DNA of 64,000 bases from Pseudoalteromonas holothuriae (GTDB taxonomy: Bacteria > Pseudomonadota > Gammaproteobacteria > Enterobacterales > Alteromonadaceae), in assembly GCF_945859825.1 (NCBI RefSeq), contig NZ_CAMAPC010000015.1:48005-112004 (forward strand), in the 5' to 3' direction. The translations under genes and the position numbers were made by a program. Shown here piece after piece: positions 38,988-50,753 of the stretch (position 1 is its first letter; each line of letters starts with the position of its first letter). The notes under the pieces are model-generated. The model saw nothing but the letters and a program-made list of their open reading frames with translations. It made no database searches and was not told the origin of the DNA.

Positions 38988-40375
38988 TAAAAGTAGATTT
39001 AGCTTGGCTTGCTGCGGTACTTGATACTCCATTAACTGGAGAAAATTTGTCGATAGCTAATGTCAATACAGATACCAGAACAATTACAAATAATGAGGTG
39101 TTTTTGGCGTTACGCGGACCAAATTTTGATGGTCATCAGTTTGTGGAACAAGCCAAAGAAAAAGGGGCGATAGCGGCTATTGTTGATACACCAGTAGCAT
39201 GTGATATTACACAACTTGTGGTTAAAGATACGCGTTTAGCATTGGGGCAACTGGGTAAAGCAGTAATACATAAAGTTGCACCAAAAACCATTGCGATTAC
39301 AGGTAGTGTTGGCAAAACTACAGTCAAAGAAATGTGCGCTGCTATTTTAGCAAATAAAGGCAAGGTTTTGGCTACTAAGGGTAATTTTAATAACGATATT
39401 GGTGTGCCTCTCACTTTGCTACGTTTAAAAGAAGATGATGAATTTGCTGTTATTGAACTTGGCGCTAATCATATTGGCGAAATTGCTTACACGACTGCAT
39501 TAACTAGTCCTGATGTAGCTGTGGTTTGTAATGTAGCACCAGCACATATTGAAGGATTTGGTTCAATCGAAGGTGTTGGACAAGCTAAAGGTGAGATATT
39601 TTCAGGATTAAAAACTGGTGGCGTGGCGGTTTTGAACTGCGACTGTGAATTTGTCGATATGTGGCGAAATGATCTTAGCTATGTGAAAACCAAGTGCTTT
39701 TCAAGTAACAAACAGCTTGATGTGTGGGCTGAAGATGTGCTTTTAAGCGATACGGCACATGCAAGCTTTATGCTGTGTACTAAAGAAGAAAAAGTACCAG
39801 TACAACTTGCATTACCCGGCGAACATAATGTGACTAACGCGGTAATTGCTGCTGCTTTAACTTGCGAGTTGGGTGCTTCACTCAGTGATGTTGCTGCTGG
39901 TCTAGAAAATATGGCACCTGTTAAAGGCCGGGTTAACCTTATTAAAGCAGGGCCCAACCTTAATGTCATTGATGATACTTATAATGCGAATGTACGTTCT
40001 GTTAAAGCGGGTATAGACATGTTAATGAACATGCCAGGTTATCGTATTTTAGCGCTTGGTGATATGGGAGAGCTTGGTGAACAAGCCCGCGAATATCATC
40101 AAGACGTGGGAGAATATGCACAATACAAAGGTATCGATGCTTTATTTTCTTTAGGCGTTTTAAGTCGCCATAGTAGTGAAGTGTTCTCTCAGCCGGAGCG
40201 GCATTTTTCGACTCGAGAGCATTTGTTAAATGCACTGAAAAACAAAATAAATGAACATGACGGGGTCTGTACTGTGTTAATTAAAGGTTCTCGCAGCGCA
40301 CGCATGGAATTATTAGTCAAAGATTTAATAAGCAGTTGCCAGAACTTAAGCACTGATGAGGCCTCAAAATGTTAG
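38984..40375 (+). CDS. murF: MurF, UDP-MurNAc-pentapeptide synthetase
   Basis: Adds D-Ala-D-Ala to complete the pentapeptide precursor. The 463 residues have the ATP motif GSVGKTT (107-113), the substrate pattern [15 protein letters not shown] and [10 protein letters not shown]. The order murE-murF-mraY is conserved; the end overlaps mraY by 7 nt. Confidence 0.97.
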   Translation: MIKVDLAWLAAVLDTPLTGENLSIANVNTDTRTITNNEVFLALRGPNFDGHQFVEQAKEKGAIAAIVDTPVACDITQLVVKDTRLALGQLGKAVIHKVAPKTIAITGSVGKTTVKEMCAAILANKGKVLATKGNFNNDIGVPLTLLRLKEDDEFAVIELGANHIGEIAYTTALTSPDVAVVCNVAPAHIEGFGSIEGVGQAKGEIFSGLKTGGVAVLNCDCEFVDMWRNDLSYVKTKCFSSNKQLDVWAEDVLLSDTAHASFMLCTKEEKVPVQLALPGEHNVTNAVIAAALTCELGASLSDVAAGLENMAPVKGRVNLIKAGPNLNVIDDTYNANVRSVKAGIDMLMNMPGYRILALGDMGELGEQAREYHQDVGEYAQYKGIDALFSLGVLSRHSSEVFSQPERHFSTREHLLNALKNKINEHDGVCTVLIKGSRSARMELLVKDLISSCQNLSTDEASKC

Positions 40376-41451
40376 TTTGGTTAGCAGAGTATCTAACTCA
40401 ATATTATAGTGGCTTTAACGTTTTTTCTTACCTTACTTTGCGCGCTATTTTTGGGATCCTAACTGCGTTATTTATCTCGTTGTATTTTGGCCCTAAGTTA
40501 ATTCGCGCATTACAAAAAATGCAGATTGGTCAAACTGTACGTGATGATGGACCCCAATCACATTTGTCAAAGTCAGGTACCCCAACGATGGGGGGGTTAT
40601 TGATCTTAGCGTCGATTTTTACCAGTACGCTAATGTGGGGAGACTTAGATAATAAATACGTTTGGGTCACGCTATTTGTGATAGGTAGTCTTGGCGTTGT
40701 TGGCTTTGTAGATGATTATCGTAAGGTTATTCGCAAAGACAGTAAAGGCTTAATTGCAAGATGGAAGTATTTCTGGCAGTCGGTGATCGCCATATCTGTC
40801 GCAAGTTTTATGTACTTTACGTCTAACTCAGCAGCTGAAACAACTCTGGTTGTACCATTTTTGAAAGAGGTGATGCCCCAGTTAGGGCTGTTTTATTTGG
40901 TTATGTGTTACTTCGTGATTGTTGGTACCTCAAATGCAGTAAATTTAACCGATGGACTCGATGGCTTAGCGATAGTGCCAACGATTTTGGTTGCTTCTGC
41001 GTTGGCCATTATTGCTTATTTAACTGGTAATGTGAATTTTTCTAATTATCTCCACATTCCACATATACCATTGGCCAGTGAGCTGGTTGTTGTATGTACC
41101 GCGATAGTGGGTGCAGGTTTAGGGTTCTTATGGTTTAACACTTATCCAGCACAAGTATTTATGGGAGATGTTGGTTCATTAGCATTAGGTGGCGCGCTAG
41201 GGATTATTGCAATTTTGGTACGCCAAGAGTTGGTATTATTGATAATGGGGGGGGTATTTGTGATGGAAGCCTTATCCGTTATTTTGCAGGTCGGTTCTTA
41301 TAAATTACGTGGTCAACGTATTTTCCGTATGGCACCTATTCACCATCATTATGAGCTCAAAGGCTGGCCTGAACCTCGAGTTATTGTACGTTTTTGGATA
41401 ATTTCTATTGTTTTGGTTTTAGCTGGATTGGCAACGTTGAAGATTAGATAA
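40369..41451 (+). CDS. mraY: MraY, lipid I synthase
   Basis: Membrane transferase that puts phospho-MurNAc-pentapeptide on undecaprenyl phosphate. The 360 residues have about ten membrane segments and the catalytic motifs VDDYRK (about 117-122), NLTDGLDG (about 191-198) and MGDVGS, plus [11 protein letters not shown] near the C-terminus. It overlaps murF by 7 nt and murD by one nt. It contains runs of seven and eight G (near 40590 and 41247). Confidence 0.97.
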   Translation: MLVWLAEYLTQYYSGFNVFSYLTLRAIFGILTALFISLYFGPKLIRALQKMQIGQTVRDDGPQSHLSKSGTPTMGGLLILASIFTSTLMWGDLDNKYVWVTLFVIGSLGVVGFVDDYRKVIRKDSKGLIARWKYFWQSVIAISVASFMYFTSNSAAETTLVVPFLKEVMPQLGLFYLVMCYFVIVGTSNAVNLTDGLDGLAIVPTILVASALAIIAYLTGNVNFSNYLHIPHIPLASELVVVCTAIVGAGLGFLWFNTYPAQVFMGDVGSLALGGALGIIAILVRQELVLLIMGGVFVMEALSVILQVGSYKLRGQRIFRMAPIHHHYELKGWPEPRVIVRFWIISIVLVLAGLATLKIR

Positions 41452-42779
41452 TGCAGTATTTAAACGTACTAAAAAATAAAAACATTACAGTGCTCGGGCT
41501 CGGTGTAACGGGTTTGGGCATTGTACGTTTTTTGCTATCGCATAATATCTTACCGCGTATTGTGGATAGTCGTCCTGTGCCGCCAGGTGCGCATTGGCTA
41601 GCTGAGAATGCGCCCGAATGCGAGGCAGTGTTTGGTCCATTAGCACAAGCAAGTTTATCTAGTACAGATATGATTATCATCAGCCCAGGCATTGCTTTAT
41701 ATGAAGCAACAGTGGCAAGTGCAATTTCCGATGGTGTTGAAGTTATTGGTGATATTGAACTATTTGCCCGTCTCAATGATAAGCCTGTAATTGCAGTAAC
41801 AGGCTCAAATGGTAAGTCAACCGTGGTGACATTAGCGGCCCAAGTTCTCACACAAGCAGGTATGAAAGTAGGCTTGGGCGGAAATATTGGTACTGCGGCT
41901 TTGGATTTACTTCATCAAGACTATGATGTGTTTGTGCTAGAGCTTTCTAGTTTTCAGTTGGAAACCACGCATAGCCTTTACTGCACTAGTGCAATGATCT
42001 TGAATATCACTGAAGATCATATGGATCGTTATCCCGATTTTGCTGCGTATTGTGCGGCAAAACAACGTATTTATAAGCATACCGAGCATTTAGTTTATAA
42101 CGCTGCAGATAAGAATACGTTCAACAGTGCTCAGCAAGGGGTCAGTGTTGGGTTAAGCGGTGGCGATTATCAAGTAGCTAAGCACCGGGGGGAGTATTAT
42201 TTTTCTGTGCATGGTCAACTGCTGTTACCTGTTTCATGTATGGCTTTACAGGGTAAACATAATCAATTTAATGCTTTAGCTGTTATGGCATTGCTGGCAC
42301 CAATTTCATTGCCAGCCAGTGCATTTGAACGTGCTTTCGCTCAATTCAAAGGACTGGCGCATCGTTGTCAATTAGTTGCAGATGTTCAAGGTATTAAATA
42401 CTTCAATGACTCTAAGGCAACTAATGTGGGTGCGACAGTTGCTGCATTGGAAAGTTTAGAAGCCGAGCATGGCAAGATTATTTTAATTGTTGGTGGAGAT
42501 GCAAAAGGTGCTGATTTAAGTCCGCTTACAGAGCCGATGAAAAAGCACTGCAAGGCTATTTATGGCTTTGGCAAAGATGGCTCTTTATTTTTGTCTTTAC
42601 ATCGTTATAGCCATCTAGTGGCAACATTGGAAGAAGCGGTAAAGCAAGCTCAAGCAATAGCAAGTAATGGCGATTGTATTTTATTGGCACCTGCTTGCGC
42701 CAGTATTGATATGTACCCTAACTATATGGTTAGAGGTGAGGAGTTTTGCCGGTTAGTGGGTGAAATAACAAAATGGTAG
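41451..42779 (+). CDS. murD: MurD, UDP-MurNAc-L-Ala:D-Glu ligase
   Basis: Adds D-glutamate to UDP-MurNAc-L-Ala. The 442 residues begin with a Rossmann-like nucleotide motif (VLGLGVTGLGI, 14-24), then ATP motif GSNGKST (118-124) and the family's ELSSFQLE and FNDSKATN. Start taatg at the mraY stop; it overlaps ftsW by 7 nt. Confidence 0.97.
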   Translation: MQYLNVLKNKNITVLGLGVTGLGIVRFLLSHNILPRIVDSRPVPPGAHWLAENAPECEAVFGPLAQASLSSTDMIIISPGIALYEATVASAISDGVEVIGDIELFARLNDKPVIAVTGSNGKSTVVTLAAQVLTQAGMKVGLGGNIGTAALDLLHQDYDVFVLELSSFQLETTHSLYCTSAMILNITEDHMDRYPDFAAYCAAKQRIYKHTEHLVYNAADKNTFNSAQQGVSVGLSGGDYQVAKHRGEYYFSVHGQLLLPVSCMALQGKHNQFNALAVMALLAPISLPASAFERAFAQFKGLAHRCQLVADVQGIKYFNDSKATNVGATVAALESLEAEHGKIILIVGGDAKGADLSPLTEPMKKHCKAIYGFGKDGSLFLSLHRYSHLVATLEEAVKQAQAIASNGDCILLAPACASIDMYPNYMVRGEEFCRLVGEITKW

Positions 42780-43960
42780 CATTGCCACAGCTGCGGCTGG
42801 ATTTCAACTTTAAACAGTCAAACGCATTATATGATGTGCCTTTGCTTTACGCTATGTTGTGTTTGCTGGGGGTGGGATTTGTGATGGTGACCAGTGCATC
42901 AATGCCAGTTGCAGAAAGATTATTTAATAATCCTTATCATATTACTATTCGACATGGCGCATTTTTGTGTATGGGCTTTGTATTGTTTTGGATAACCACC
43001 AGTGCGCCGATGGTATGGTGGAAGCGCTGCAACCCTTATTTGTTACTGTTTGGTTTAGCACTTTTAGTGTTGGTATTGCTGATTGGTCGTGAAGTAAATG
43101 GGTCTAAGCGATGGATACCTGTGGGGCCGGTGGGGATTCAGGCTGCGGAATTAGCCAAACTATTTTTCTTTAGTTATATCGCAGGTTACCTTGTTCGCAA
43201 GCGAGAAGAAGTTCAGGAGAACTTAAAAGGTTTTGCCAAGCCTATTGCTGTATTTGCTGTATATGCGTTTTTAATCTTGATGCAGCCTGATTTAGGTACT
43301 GTGGTAGTGATGTTTGTAACCACAGTGGGTTTACTTTTTTTGGCAGGTGCCAAGCTATGGCAGTTTTTTGCGTTAATTCTAACCGGTATTTTGTTAGTGG
43401 TTTTGCTTATCATTTTTGAACCCTATCGTATGGCTCGGGTAATTGGTTTTTTGGAGCCATGGGACGATCCATTCGGTAAAGGTTATCAATTGGTGCAATC
43501 ATTAATGGCTTATGGTCAAGGTGGTTGGTTTGGGCAAGGATTAGGTAATAGCGTGCAAAAATTGCAGTATTTACCTGAGGCACATAATGATTTTATTTTT
43601 GCGGTGGTTGCTGAAGAACTAGGGTTTGTTGGCGTAGTAAGCATTATTATGCTGCTCGCAACTTTGGTTTTTAGAGCTTTGTTAATTGGGCAAAGAGCAT
43701 TGAAGAGCGCTTTGGAGTATGAAGGTTATTTTGCACTTGCCATTGGTATTTGGTTTGCTTTTCAGACCATGGTGAATATAGGTGCAAGTGCAGGTATTTT
43801 GCCAACAAAAGGATTAACGTTACCCTTTGTGTCATATGGTGGGTCAAGTTTATTGGTGATGATAGTTGCTGCGGGTGTATTACAGCGAGTGGATTTTGAA
43901 ACTAAAATGGCAACCAAACAAGCAACCTCAAGAAGTGGTGCTCGTGGAGGTCGGCGATGA
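42773..43960 (+). CDS. ftsW: FtsW, SEDS septal peptidoglycan polymerase
   Basis: Membrane glycosyltransferase that works with FtsI at the septum. The 395 residues show about ten membrane segments and SEDS signatures: NGSKRWIPVGP, MARVIGFLEPWDDPFG, and LPEAHNDFIFAV. A basic tail (SGARGGRR) ends the protein. It overlaps murD by 7 nt and murG by 4 nt. Confidence 0.96.
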   Translation: MVALPQLRLDFNFKQSNALYDVPLLYAMLCLLGVGFVMVTSASMPVAERLFNNPYHITIRHGAFLCMGFVLFWITTSAPMVWWKRCNPYLLLFGLALLVLVLLIGREVNGSKRWIPVGPVGIQAAELAKLFFFSYIAGYLVRKREEVQENLKGFAKPIAVFAVYAFLILMQPDLGTVVVMFVTTVGLLFLAGAKLWQFFALILTGILLVVLLIIFEPYRMARVIGFLEPWDDPFGKGYQLVQSLMAYGQGGWFGQGLGNSVQKLQYLPEAHNDFIFAVVAEELGFVGVVSIIMLLATLVFRALLIGQRALKSALEYEGYFALAIGIWFAFQTMVNIGASAGILPTKGLTLPFVSYGGSSLLVMIVAAGVLQRVDFETKMATKQATSRSGARGGRR

Positions 43961-45027
43961 CTAAACGTCTTATGGTTGTGGCAGGAGGCACGGGCGGGCA
44001 CATTTTTCCAGGTATTGCAGTCGCAAACGAGCTTAAGTCACAAGGTTGGGAAGTATCTTGGGTTGGCACTGCGGATAGAATGGAAGCGCAGGTTGTACCT
44101 AAGCATGGTTTTGAGATTGATTTTATTAATGTTCAAGGTGTACGTGGCAATGGCATCAAACGTTTACTCAAAGCACCATTTATGGTGCTTAAAGCAATTC
44201 TGGCCGCCAGAAGTGTGATTAAATATCGCCGCCCTAATGTGGTGTTAGCGATGGGCGGGTATGTAACAGGCCCTGTGGGAGTTGCGGCAAAACTAACCGG
44301 TATTCCTTTGGTAATTCATGAACAAAATGCGGTGGCAGGCTTAAGTAATAAGTTATTAGCCAACATAGCCAATAAAGTGTTAGCTGCATTTCCAAGTGCA
44401 TTTGCAAGTAACGAAGTACAAGTTGTTGGTAACCCTGTACGTCACTCGGTAGCAACTCTTACACCAAAAAAGGTTGCTAAGCAGTTAAATTGCTTGGTGG
44501 TCGGTGGCTCGTTAGGTGCCAAGGTGTTAAACGATATATTACCCGCTGCATTTGCAAAACTGAGTCAAACAGCATCATTGCCGATTGCTATACGCCATCA
44601 AAGTGGTAAAGGGCACAAAGCTGAACTGATCGACTGCTATAAATCTGCAGGTGTCGCAGCGTCAGTCTTTGAGTTTATAGATGATATGGATAGTGCTTAT
44701 GATTGGGCTGATATTGTTATCTGTCGTGCAGGTGCGCTAACAGTGAGCGAAATTGCGGCTGCGGGTAAAATGGCGCTCTTTGTCCCTTATCCACATGCGG
44801 TTGATGATCATCAAACGGCTAATGCGGGTTATTTGGTGAATAATGATGCTGCATTGTTGTTGCCTCAAAGTCAGTTTAATGAACAAACACTCTGTGAATT
44901 GCTGTTTCCTTATGTGCACCAGCCAGAGATGATTGAGCAGCTTGCAATACGTGCAAAGCAACAAGCAAAGTTAGATGCTACGTCTTGCGTGGCGAAAGTA
45001 TGCGAACAACTAAGTTCGCCCATTTGA
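43957..45027 (+). CDS. murG: MurG, lipid II synthase
   Basis: Transfers GlcNAc from UDP-GlcNAc to lipid I at the inner membrane face. The GT-B protein of 356 residues has AGGTGGHIFPG (about 8-18), HEQNAVAGLSN (about 125-135) and the donor-site region CRAGALTVSEIAAAG. Starts within the ftsW stop (atga). Confidence 0.97.
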   Translation: MTKRLMVVAGGTGGHIFPGIAVANELKSQGWEVSWVGTADRMEAQVVPKHGFEIDFINVQGVRGNGIKRLLKAPFMVLKAILAARSVIKYRRPNVVLAMGGYVTGPVGVAAKLTGIPLVIHEQNAVAGLSNKLLANIANKVLAAFPSAFASNEVQVVGNPVRHSVATLTPKKVAKQLNCLVVGGSLGAKVLNDILPAAFAKLSQTASLPIAIRHQSGKGHKAELIDCYKSAGVAASVFEFIDDMDSAYDWADIVICRAGALTVSEIAAAGKMALFVPYPHAVDDHQTANAGYLVNNDAALLLPQSQFNEQTLCELLFPYVHQPEMIEQLAIRAKQQAKLDATSCVAKVCEQLSSPI

Positions 45028-45051
45028 ATTTTAGATATAAAAGAGTAACGC

Positions 45052-46488
45052 GTGAAAGAAATCACTAATCGTCGGGCTATGAGAAGAATTAACACCATAC
45101 ACTTTATTGGTATTGGTGGTGCTGGTATGGGCGGCATAGCAGAAGTATTGGCTTATGAGGGGTATCGGATCACGGGATCTGATATTGCTCAAAATGCCAT
45201 GACTGAGCGGTTATTGAAAGCGGGTGCTGAGGTTTTTATTGGGCATCATGAGAATAATATTAAAGATGCCAATGTGGTCGTTGTATCGAGCGCAATTGAT
45301 GAGCAAAACCCTGAAATTATCGCTGCTAAGGCAGCGCGTATTCCAATTGTGCGCCGTGCAGAAATGTTGGCTGAGTTAATGCGTTTTCGTCATGGTATTG
45401 CCATTGCGGGTACACATGGCAAAACCACTACCACAAGTTTAATAGCCAGTATTTTTGCTCAGGCAAAATTAGACCCTACTTTTGTTATTGGCGGGTTATT
45501 AAATAGTGCTGGCACTAACGCAAAATTAGGCACCAGTGATGTGCTTATTGCTGAAGCAGATGAAAGTGATGCGTCGTTTTTGCATTTACAACCTATGGTA
45601 TCTGTGATCACCAATATTGAAGCAGATCATATGGATACTTACCAAGGTGATTTTGAAAAAATGAAAGACACCTACGTGGATTTTATTCATAACCTGCCAT
45701 TTTATGGTTTAGCCGTCGTGTGTATTGACTCACAAGTTGCGGCAGATTTAATCCCACGCTTTGCACGTCCAACCATTACTTATGGGGAGTCGGAGCTGGC
45801 AGATTACCGGATGCAAGACTTTCAACAGACACTCAATAGTAGTGAGTTCTCGGTGGTTAGTAAAAAAGGTGAGTTAATCGAAGTAAAACTAAACATGCCT
45901 GGTAAGCACAACGCTCTTAATGCCACTGCAGCTATTGCTGTAGCTAAAGATCATCACATAGACAATGGTGCTATTTTAGCCGCCCTTGAGCAGTTTGAAG
46001 GAATTGGTCGACGTTTTCAGCACTATGGTGAATTTGCAAACGAGCGTGGCACCGTTATGTTAGTGGATGATTATGGTCATCACCCATCAGAAGTGGCTGT
46101 TACTGTACAGGCGGTGCGTGCTGGGTGGGCGGATAAGCGTTTAGTGATGATTTATCAACCCCACCGCTATACAAGAACACGCGACTTATATGAGGATTTT
46201 GTGAAAGTCCTTGCTGAAGTTGACCAGTTGATTTTGTTAGATGTTTATAGTGCTGGTGAGTCTCCCATTGTCGGTGCTGATAGTAAAAGTTTGTGTCGTA
46301 GCTTAAGACAACGAGGTGTTGAGCCAATTCACGTTGCTGATCATAAAGAGTTATCAGCAATACTGGCTGAGGTAATACAAGATAATGACCTCGTCATTAC
46401 TCAAGGTGCAGGTAATATAGGTCAAATCGTTAAACAATTGGCTGCCAGTCAAATGTTGGTTACTCAATTACAGCAAGGTGAAGCATGA
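45052..46488 (+). CDS. murC: MurC, UDP-MurNAc:L-alanine ligase
   Basis: First amino-acid ligase of the pathway. The GTG start at 45052 follows AGAG, 24 nt after murG. The 478 residues contain [13 protein letters not shown] (19-31), ATP motif GTHGKTT (120-126) and [10 protein letters not shown]. It overlaps ddl by 4 nt. Confidence 0.97.
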   Translation: MKEITNRRAMRRINTIHFIGIGGAGMGGIAEVLAYEGYRITGSDIAQNAMTERLLKAGAEVFIGHHENNIKDANVVVVSSAIDEQNPEIIAAKAARIPIVRRAEMLAELMRFRHGIAIAGTHGKTTTTSLIASIFAQAKLDPTFVIGGLLNSAGTNAKLGTSDVLIAEADESDASFLHLQPMVSVITNIEADHMDTYQGDFEKMKDTYVDFIHNLPFYGLAVVCIDSQVAADLIPRFARPTITYGESELADYRMQDFQQTLNSSEFSVVSKKGELIEVKLNMPGKHNALNATAAIAVAKDHHIDNGAILAALEQFEGIGRRFQHYGEFANERGTVMLVDDYGHHPSEVAVTVQAVRAGWADKRLVMIYQPHRYTRTRDLYEDFVKVLAEVDQLILLDVYSAGESPIVGADSKSLCRSLRQRGVEPIHVADHKELSAILAEVIQDNDLVITQGAGNIGQIVKQLAASQMLVTQLQQGEA

Positions 46489-47393
46489 GTCGATTTGGAA
46501 AAGTAGCAGTATTGCTTGGTGGCAGCTCTGCTGAGCGAGAAGTGTCTCTTAAATCTGGTGAAGCAGTTTTAAATGCTTTGCTTCAGGCTGGCGTAGATGC
46601 TTTGGCCTTTGATCCCGCCGAGCGAGACCTGTGGGAATTAAAAAACTTAGCCATTGAGCGTGTGTTTATTGCGCTTCATGGTCGAGGCGGAGAGGATGGT
46701 ACTATACAGGGTGCTTTAGAGTATATGGGCATTCCATACACTGGCAGTGGTGTATTAGGCAGTGCATTAGCAATGGATAAAGTACGTTGTAAACGCCTTT
46801 TTCAATCGGCCAAGTTGAGCACAGCCGCTTATACAGTGATAGATGCCAATACTGGTTTTGACGCGCAGAGTATTATCAATGAATTTGGTAAGGTGATGGT
46901 AAAGCCATCACACGAAGGGTCTAGTATTGGTATGGCGCAGGCCAGTAATGCACAAGAGTTGAATGTAGCGCTCACTCATGCTTTTAAATTTGATGATCAA
47001 GTATTGGTTGAGCAGTGGATCACGGGTCCAGAGTTTACTGTTGCAATGCTAGGTGGCGAGGCGTTGCCAGTCATTGAAATGAAAACGCCACGTGGTTTCT
47101 ATGATTACGAAGCCAAGTATCAAGTCAATAGTACACAATATTTTTGTCCTGCTGATATCTCAAATGCTTATGCATCACAATTACAAGTAATGTCTAAGCA
47201 TGCTTTTGAGTTAGTGGGTGCAAAAGGTTGGGGTCGTGTTGATGCGATGCAAGATGATAATGGGCAATTTTATTTGCTTGAAGTGAATACAGTTCCAGGG
47301 ATGACGCAAAAGTCATTAGTACCTATGGCGGCTAAAGCACAAGGCATAAGTTTTGAACAACTAGTTGTTCGCATTTTGGAACAAACGCTTTAA
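46485..47393 (+). CDS. ddlB: Ddl, D-alanine:D-alanine ligase
   Basis: ATP-grasp enzyme that makes the D-Ala-D-Ala dipeptide used by MurF. The 302 residues show [16 protein letters not shown] (11-26), [12 protein letters not shown] and [13 protein letters not shown]. Its position inside the dcw cluster corresponds to DdlB. It starts within the murC stop and ends one nt before ftsQ. Confidence 0.95.
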   Translation: MSRFGKVAVLLGGSSAEREVSLKSGEAVLNALLQAGVDALAFDPAERDLWELKNLAIERVFIALHGRGGEDGTIQGALEYMGIPYTGSGVLGSALAMDKVRCKRLFQSAKLSTAAYTVIDANTGFDAQSIINEFGKVMVKPSHEGSSIGMAQASNAQELNVALTHAFKFDDQVLVEQWITGPEFTVAMLGGEALPVIEMKTPRGFYDYEAKYQVNSTQYFCPADISNAYASQLQVMSKHAFELVGAKGWGRVDAMQDDNGQFYLLEVNTVPGMTQKSLVPMAAKAQGISFEQLVVRILEQTL

Positions 47394-47394
47394 A

Positions 47395-48174
47395 ATGCGT
47401 GCATTTTTTGATAAAGCCAAACTGCTAAAACAGCGCCTTAATTGGTCGTTGATTTTAGGTGTCAGCTTTTTCATGTTGGTTATACTGAGTGTAATTAAAG
47501 GTACATACTGGGTAAGTGATTGGTTAGTAGAGCATAAAGATGCGCAAATAAAGCAATTAACAGTACTAGGTAAACCTTATTACACCAAAGAAGTCGATAT
47601 TATTGCGGCGATTAAAGAAGTTGATTTGAGTAGCTACTTTGAACTTGATGTTAAGTCTGTGCATAACAAGGTACAAGATCTGCCTTGGGTAGCCCATGTG
47701 TCAGTGCGTAAGCAATGGCCTGATCAATTACAGGTCTATGTTGTTGAGCATCAACCTGTTGCAGTGTGGAATAGTGATTTACTGCTCAATAAGCAAGGTG
47801 ATGTTTTTCAAGCTCAAAGTGAACAACTAAGTACACAGTTGCCCCAGTTATATGGGCCTGAAGGGAGTGAACGCGAAGCTTGGCAGACCTTCTTGCAGTT
47901 TAAAGACATGCTGTTGGTGAATAATTTTGAGCTAGTAAGCTTGGCGCTATCGGAGCGTTTTGCTTGGCAGCTTTGGCTAGATAGTGGTGTGCGGCTTAAT
48001 TTAGGTCGAGAGAGTATAGCCAAACGAGTACAAAGATTTATTGATGTTTATCCAAAAATGCAGGCACCGGAAGGTGCCATGATTGATGTGATAGACCTGC
48101 GTTATGATACGGGGCTGGCGATTAGCTGGAAATATCCGCAAGTACAAGAACAACAAAGTAAGAGTGAAGCATGA
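47395..48174 (+). CDS. ftsQ: FtsQ, division-complex protein
   Basis: Bitopic division protein; its periplasmic POTRA domain docks FtsL/FtsB. The ATG at 47395, directly after the ddl stop, gives 259 residues; an in-frame ATG at 47365 lies inside ddl. One membrane segment (about 16-36), POTRA (about 50-120, with VDLSSYFELDVKSV and LPWVAHVSVRKQWPD) and a beta domain follow. It overlaps ftsA by 4 nt. Confidence 0.95.
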   Translation: MRAFFDKAKLLKQRLNWSLILGVSFFMLVILSVIKGTYWVSDWLVEHKDAQIKQLTVLGKPYYTKEVDIIAAIKEVDLSSYFELDVKSVHNKVQDLPWVAHVSVRKQWPDQLQVYVVEHQPVAVWNSDLLLNKQGDVFQAQSEQLSTQLPQLYGPEGSEREAWQTFLQFKDMLLVNNFELVSLALSERFAWQLWLDSGVRLNLGRESIAKRVQRFIDVYPKMQAPEGAMIDVIDLRYDTGLAISWKYPQVQEQQSKSEA

Positions 48175-49403
48175 CCAAGTCAGCAGAAAGAAATTTAGTG
48201 ATAGGGTTGGATGTAGGTACTTCAAAAGTAGTTGCGACCGTTGGTGAAATTACCGCGGATAATCAGCTTAGTATAGTTGGTGTGGGCAACCAAGTCTCTT
48301 ATGGTATGGATAAGGGTGGTGTTAATGATCTCAACCTTGTCTCAGAGTCTATTCGTCGTGCGATTGATGAAGCGGAACTGATGGCGGATTGCCGTATTAG
48401 TTCTGTTTATTTAGGTATCTCTGGTAAGCATATTCAATGCCAGAACGAAAGCGGCGTGGTAGCGATTAACAATGCTGAAGTGAGTGATGACGATATTGCT
48501 AACGTGATACATATTGCGCGTTCCGTACCAATTTCTGCAGAACGTAAAATGCTCCATTCATTGCCACAAGAATACAGCATTGATATGCAAGAGGGGATAA
48601 AGAATCCCCTTGGTATGAGTGGGGTTCGTATGGAAGCCAAAGCCCATATCATAACTTGCTCGAATGATATGGCTAAAAATTTAGAGAAGTGTGTTGAACG
48701 CTGCGGGCTTCAAGTTGATCAATTAACGTTTAGTGCGTTGGCTTCTTGTTATTCGGTACTCACGGATGATGAAAAGGAACTGGGTGTCGCGGTTGTTGAT
48801 ATTGGTGGAGGGACGATGGATATTGCTATCTATTTAAATGGCGCATTACGTCACTCTGCTGTAATCCCTGTTGCAGGTAATCAGGTTACCGGTGATATTG
48901 CTAAAATATTTCGTACTCCTATCTCTCATGCTGAGTCATTAAAAGTACAATATGCCTGTGCTAGCAGCCAAATGGCTAGCAATGAAGATACAATAGAAGT
49001 ACCTAGTGTGGGTGGTCGTCCAGCACGCTTAATGTCTCGACACACGTTATCTGAAGTTGTTGAGCCTAGGTTCAGAGAGTTATTAGAGTTGGCGCTTGAA
49101 GAAATACGCCGCTCAGGTTTTGAAGATCAAATTGCTGCGGGTCTTGTTATTACTGGTGGAAGCGGGAAAATGACCGGTGCCCTTGAGGTGGCCGAAGATA
49201 TTTGTCAAATGCCTGTGAGAATAGGTAAACCCATCGGTGTAACGGGCCTAACAGATTATGTTAACGATCCTGCATATGCAACAGCGGTAGGTTTGTTACA
49301 ATACGGCCGTACACTGCAATCGATGAATGCACAAAAGTCCAAAGCAGAGACGGAAGGAAGTTGGTGGAGCCGCATTACAAAATGGTTCCAAGGTGAGTTT
49401 TAA
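48171..49403 (+). CDS. ftsA: FtsA, actin-like Z-ring membrane anchor
   Basis: ATP-binding actin homologue that ties FtsZ to the membrane. The 410 residues have phosphate motif [13 protein letters not shown] (13-25), a second motif [14 protein letters not shown] (about 208-221), and a C-terminal amphipathic helix ([14 protein letters not shown]) for membrane binding. Confidence 0.97.
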   Translation: MTKSAERNLVIGLDVGTSKVVATVGEITADNQLSIVGVGNQVSYGMDKGGVNDLNLVSESIRRAIDEAELMADCRISSVYLGISGKHIQCQNESGVVAINNAEVSDDDIANVIHIARSVPISAERKMLHSLPQEYSIDMQEGIKNPLGMSGVRMEAKAHIITCSNDMAKNLEKCVERCGLQVDQLTFSALASCYSVLTDDEKELGVAVVDIGGGTMDIAIYLNGALRHSAVIPVAGNQVTGDIAKIFRTPISHAESLKVQYACASSQMASNEDTIEVPSVGGRPARLMSRHTLSEVVEPRFRELLELALEEIRRSGFEDQIAAGLVITGGSGKMTGALEVAEDICQMPVRIGKPIGVTGLTDYVNDPAYATAVGLLQYGRTLQSMNAQKSKAETEGSWWSRITKWFQGEF

Positions 49404-49423
49404 GCTCAAGTCGGAGAGTGAAG

Positions 49424-50668
49424 ATGTTTGATATTATGGAACAACACAGCGAAGAAGCTGTTATTAAAGTCATTGGTGTGGGTGGTGGTGGTGGTAATGC
49501 CGTTGAACACATGGTGAAACAAGAAATTGAAGGTGTACGTTTTGTTGCTGCTAATACCGATGCGCAAGCACTGCGTAAATCATCAGCAGATATAACTGTG
49601 CAACTAGGTACTCAAATTACTTCAGGCTTGGGTGCAGGTGCTAACCCAGATGTGGGGCGTAAATCCGCTGAAGAAGATATTGAAACTATCAAATCAGCCT
49701 TAGAAGGTGCTGATATGGTATTTATCGCAGCGGGTATGGGCGGTGGAACCGGTACTGGTGCTGCGCCTGTTGTGGCTCGTGTTGCGAAAGAGCTTGGAAT
49801 TTTAACTGTGGCTGTTGTTACCCGTCCATTTGATTTGGAAGGTAAGAAGCGTATGGCAGCAGCTGATCAAGGGATTGGTGAACTGTCAGAAATTGTAGAT
49901 TCACTTATTACAATTCCCAACAACAAATTACTTAAAGTTTTAGGCAAAGGAACTACACTGTTAGACGCGTTCGCTAAGGCTAACGATGTACTATATGGTG
50001 CTGTACAAGGTATCGCTGAACTAATTACTCGTTCAGGCTTGATCAATGTTGACTTTGCAGACGTAAGAACAGTGATGTCTGCGATGGGAACAGCAATGAT
50101 GGGTACCGCTTCGGCTTCAGGTCCGGACCGTGCGCAAGAAGCTGCTGAAGCAGCAATTTCAAGTCCTTTATTAGAGGATGTAGATTTAACAGGCGCAAAG
50201 GGCATTTTGGTAAATATTACAGCAGGTATGGACATCACTATCGAAGAGTTTGAAGTAGTGGGTAACCACGTTAAAGCACTAGCTTCAGAGAATGCGACTG
50301 TGGTTGTTGGTGCCGTTATTGACCCTGAAATGAGCGAAGAGCTACGTGTAACTGTGGTTGCAACTGGTTTAGGTGGTGAGCGCCGTCCTCAATTCGGTAT
50401 TGTAGATAATGGCTTTAAAAAGGTTGTAGGGTCTGATTCGAGTAATGAGGCTCAAGAAAGCACTCAATCAGCAGGTATGTTTGTTCCTAGTTTTACACAG
50501 CCACAAACAGATGGTACTCAGGAAACAGCATCTCAGAAGAGTAAACCAGCCGCAAGTAATAAGCCAAGCGCTAGTACAGAAACAAGTAAAGTAGGTAGCA
50601 AAGAAGCAGATAAAGAAAAAGAAAATTATTTCGATATTCCTGCGTTTTTGCGTAAGCAATCAGATTAA
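49424..50668 (+). CDS. ftsZ: FtsZ, tubulin-like division GTPase
   Basis: Polymerises into the Z-ring. The ATG at 49424, seven nt after GGAG, gives 414 residues beginning [18 protein letters not shown]; a GTG at 49418 touches the ribosome site. The tubulin signature GGGTGTG lies at 106-112. A Ser/Lys-rich linker (about 335-395) leads to the conserved C-terminal peptide [11 protein letters not shown], which binds FtsA, ZipA and other partners. It is the last gene of the cluster. Confidence 0.98.
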   Translation: MFDIMEQHSEEAVIKVIGVGGGGGNAVEHMVKQEIEGVRFVAANTDAQALRKSSADITVQLGTQITSGLGAGANPDVGRKSAEEDIETIKSALEGADMVFIAAGMGGGTGTGAAPVVARVAKELGILTVAVVTRPFDLEGKKRMAAADQGIGELSEIVDSLITIPNNKLLKVLGKGTTLLDAFAKANDVLYGAVQGIAELITRSGLINVDFADVRTVMSAMGTAMMGTASASGPDRAQEAAEAAISSPLLEDVDLTGAKGILVNITAGMDITIEEFEVVGNHVKALASENATVVVGAVIDPEMSEELRVTVVATGLGGERRPQFGIVDNGFKKVVGSDSSNEAQESTQSAGMFVPSFTQPQTDGTQETASQKSKPAASNKPSASTETSKVGSKEADKEKENYFDIPAFLRKQSD

Positions 50669-50690
50669 TATCTGATTATAGATTGAACAA

Positions 50691-50719
50691 TTGGCAGCTG
50701 ATCGTATTTATGATACAAT
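50691..50719 (+). promoter_or_regulatory. Promoter of lpxC
   Basis: -35 TTGGCA (50691-50696), 17-nt spacer, -10 TACAAT (50714-50719). It lies in the ftsZ-lpxC gap and shows that lpxC can be expressed apart from the dcw transcript. Confidence 0.75.
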
Positions 50720-50753
50720 CCGCCGTCTATGTGTAATAAAAGTGGGCGAAGCT

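Noticed and set aside
40580..41260. G7 and G8 runs in mraY as phase-variable sites
   Set aside because: mraY is essential, so switching off would be lethal; the runs are probably just glycine codons.
49867..50238. 123-codon minus-strand frame inside ftsZ
   Set aside because: The overlapping FtsZ is certain; the antisense frame mirrors its codon pattern.
50691..50753. Extended N-terminus for LpxC
   Set aside because: It begins exactly at the -35 box of the lpxC promoter; the start at 50754 aligns with known LpxC.
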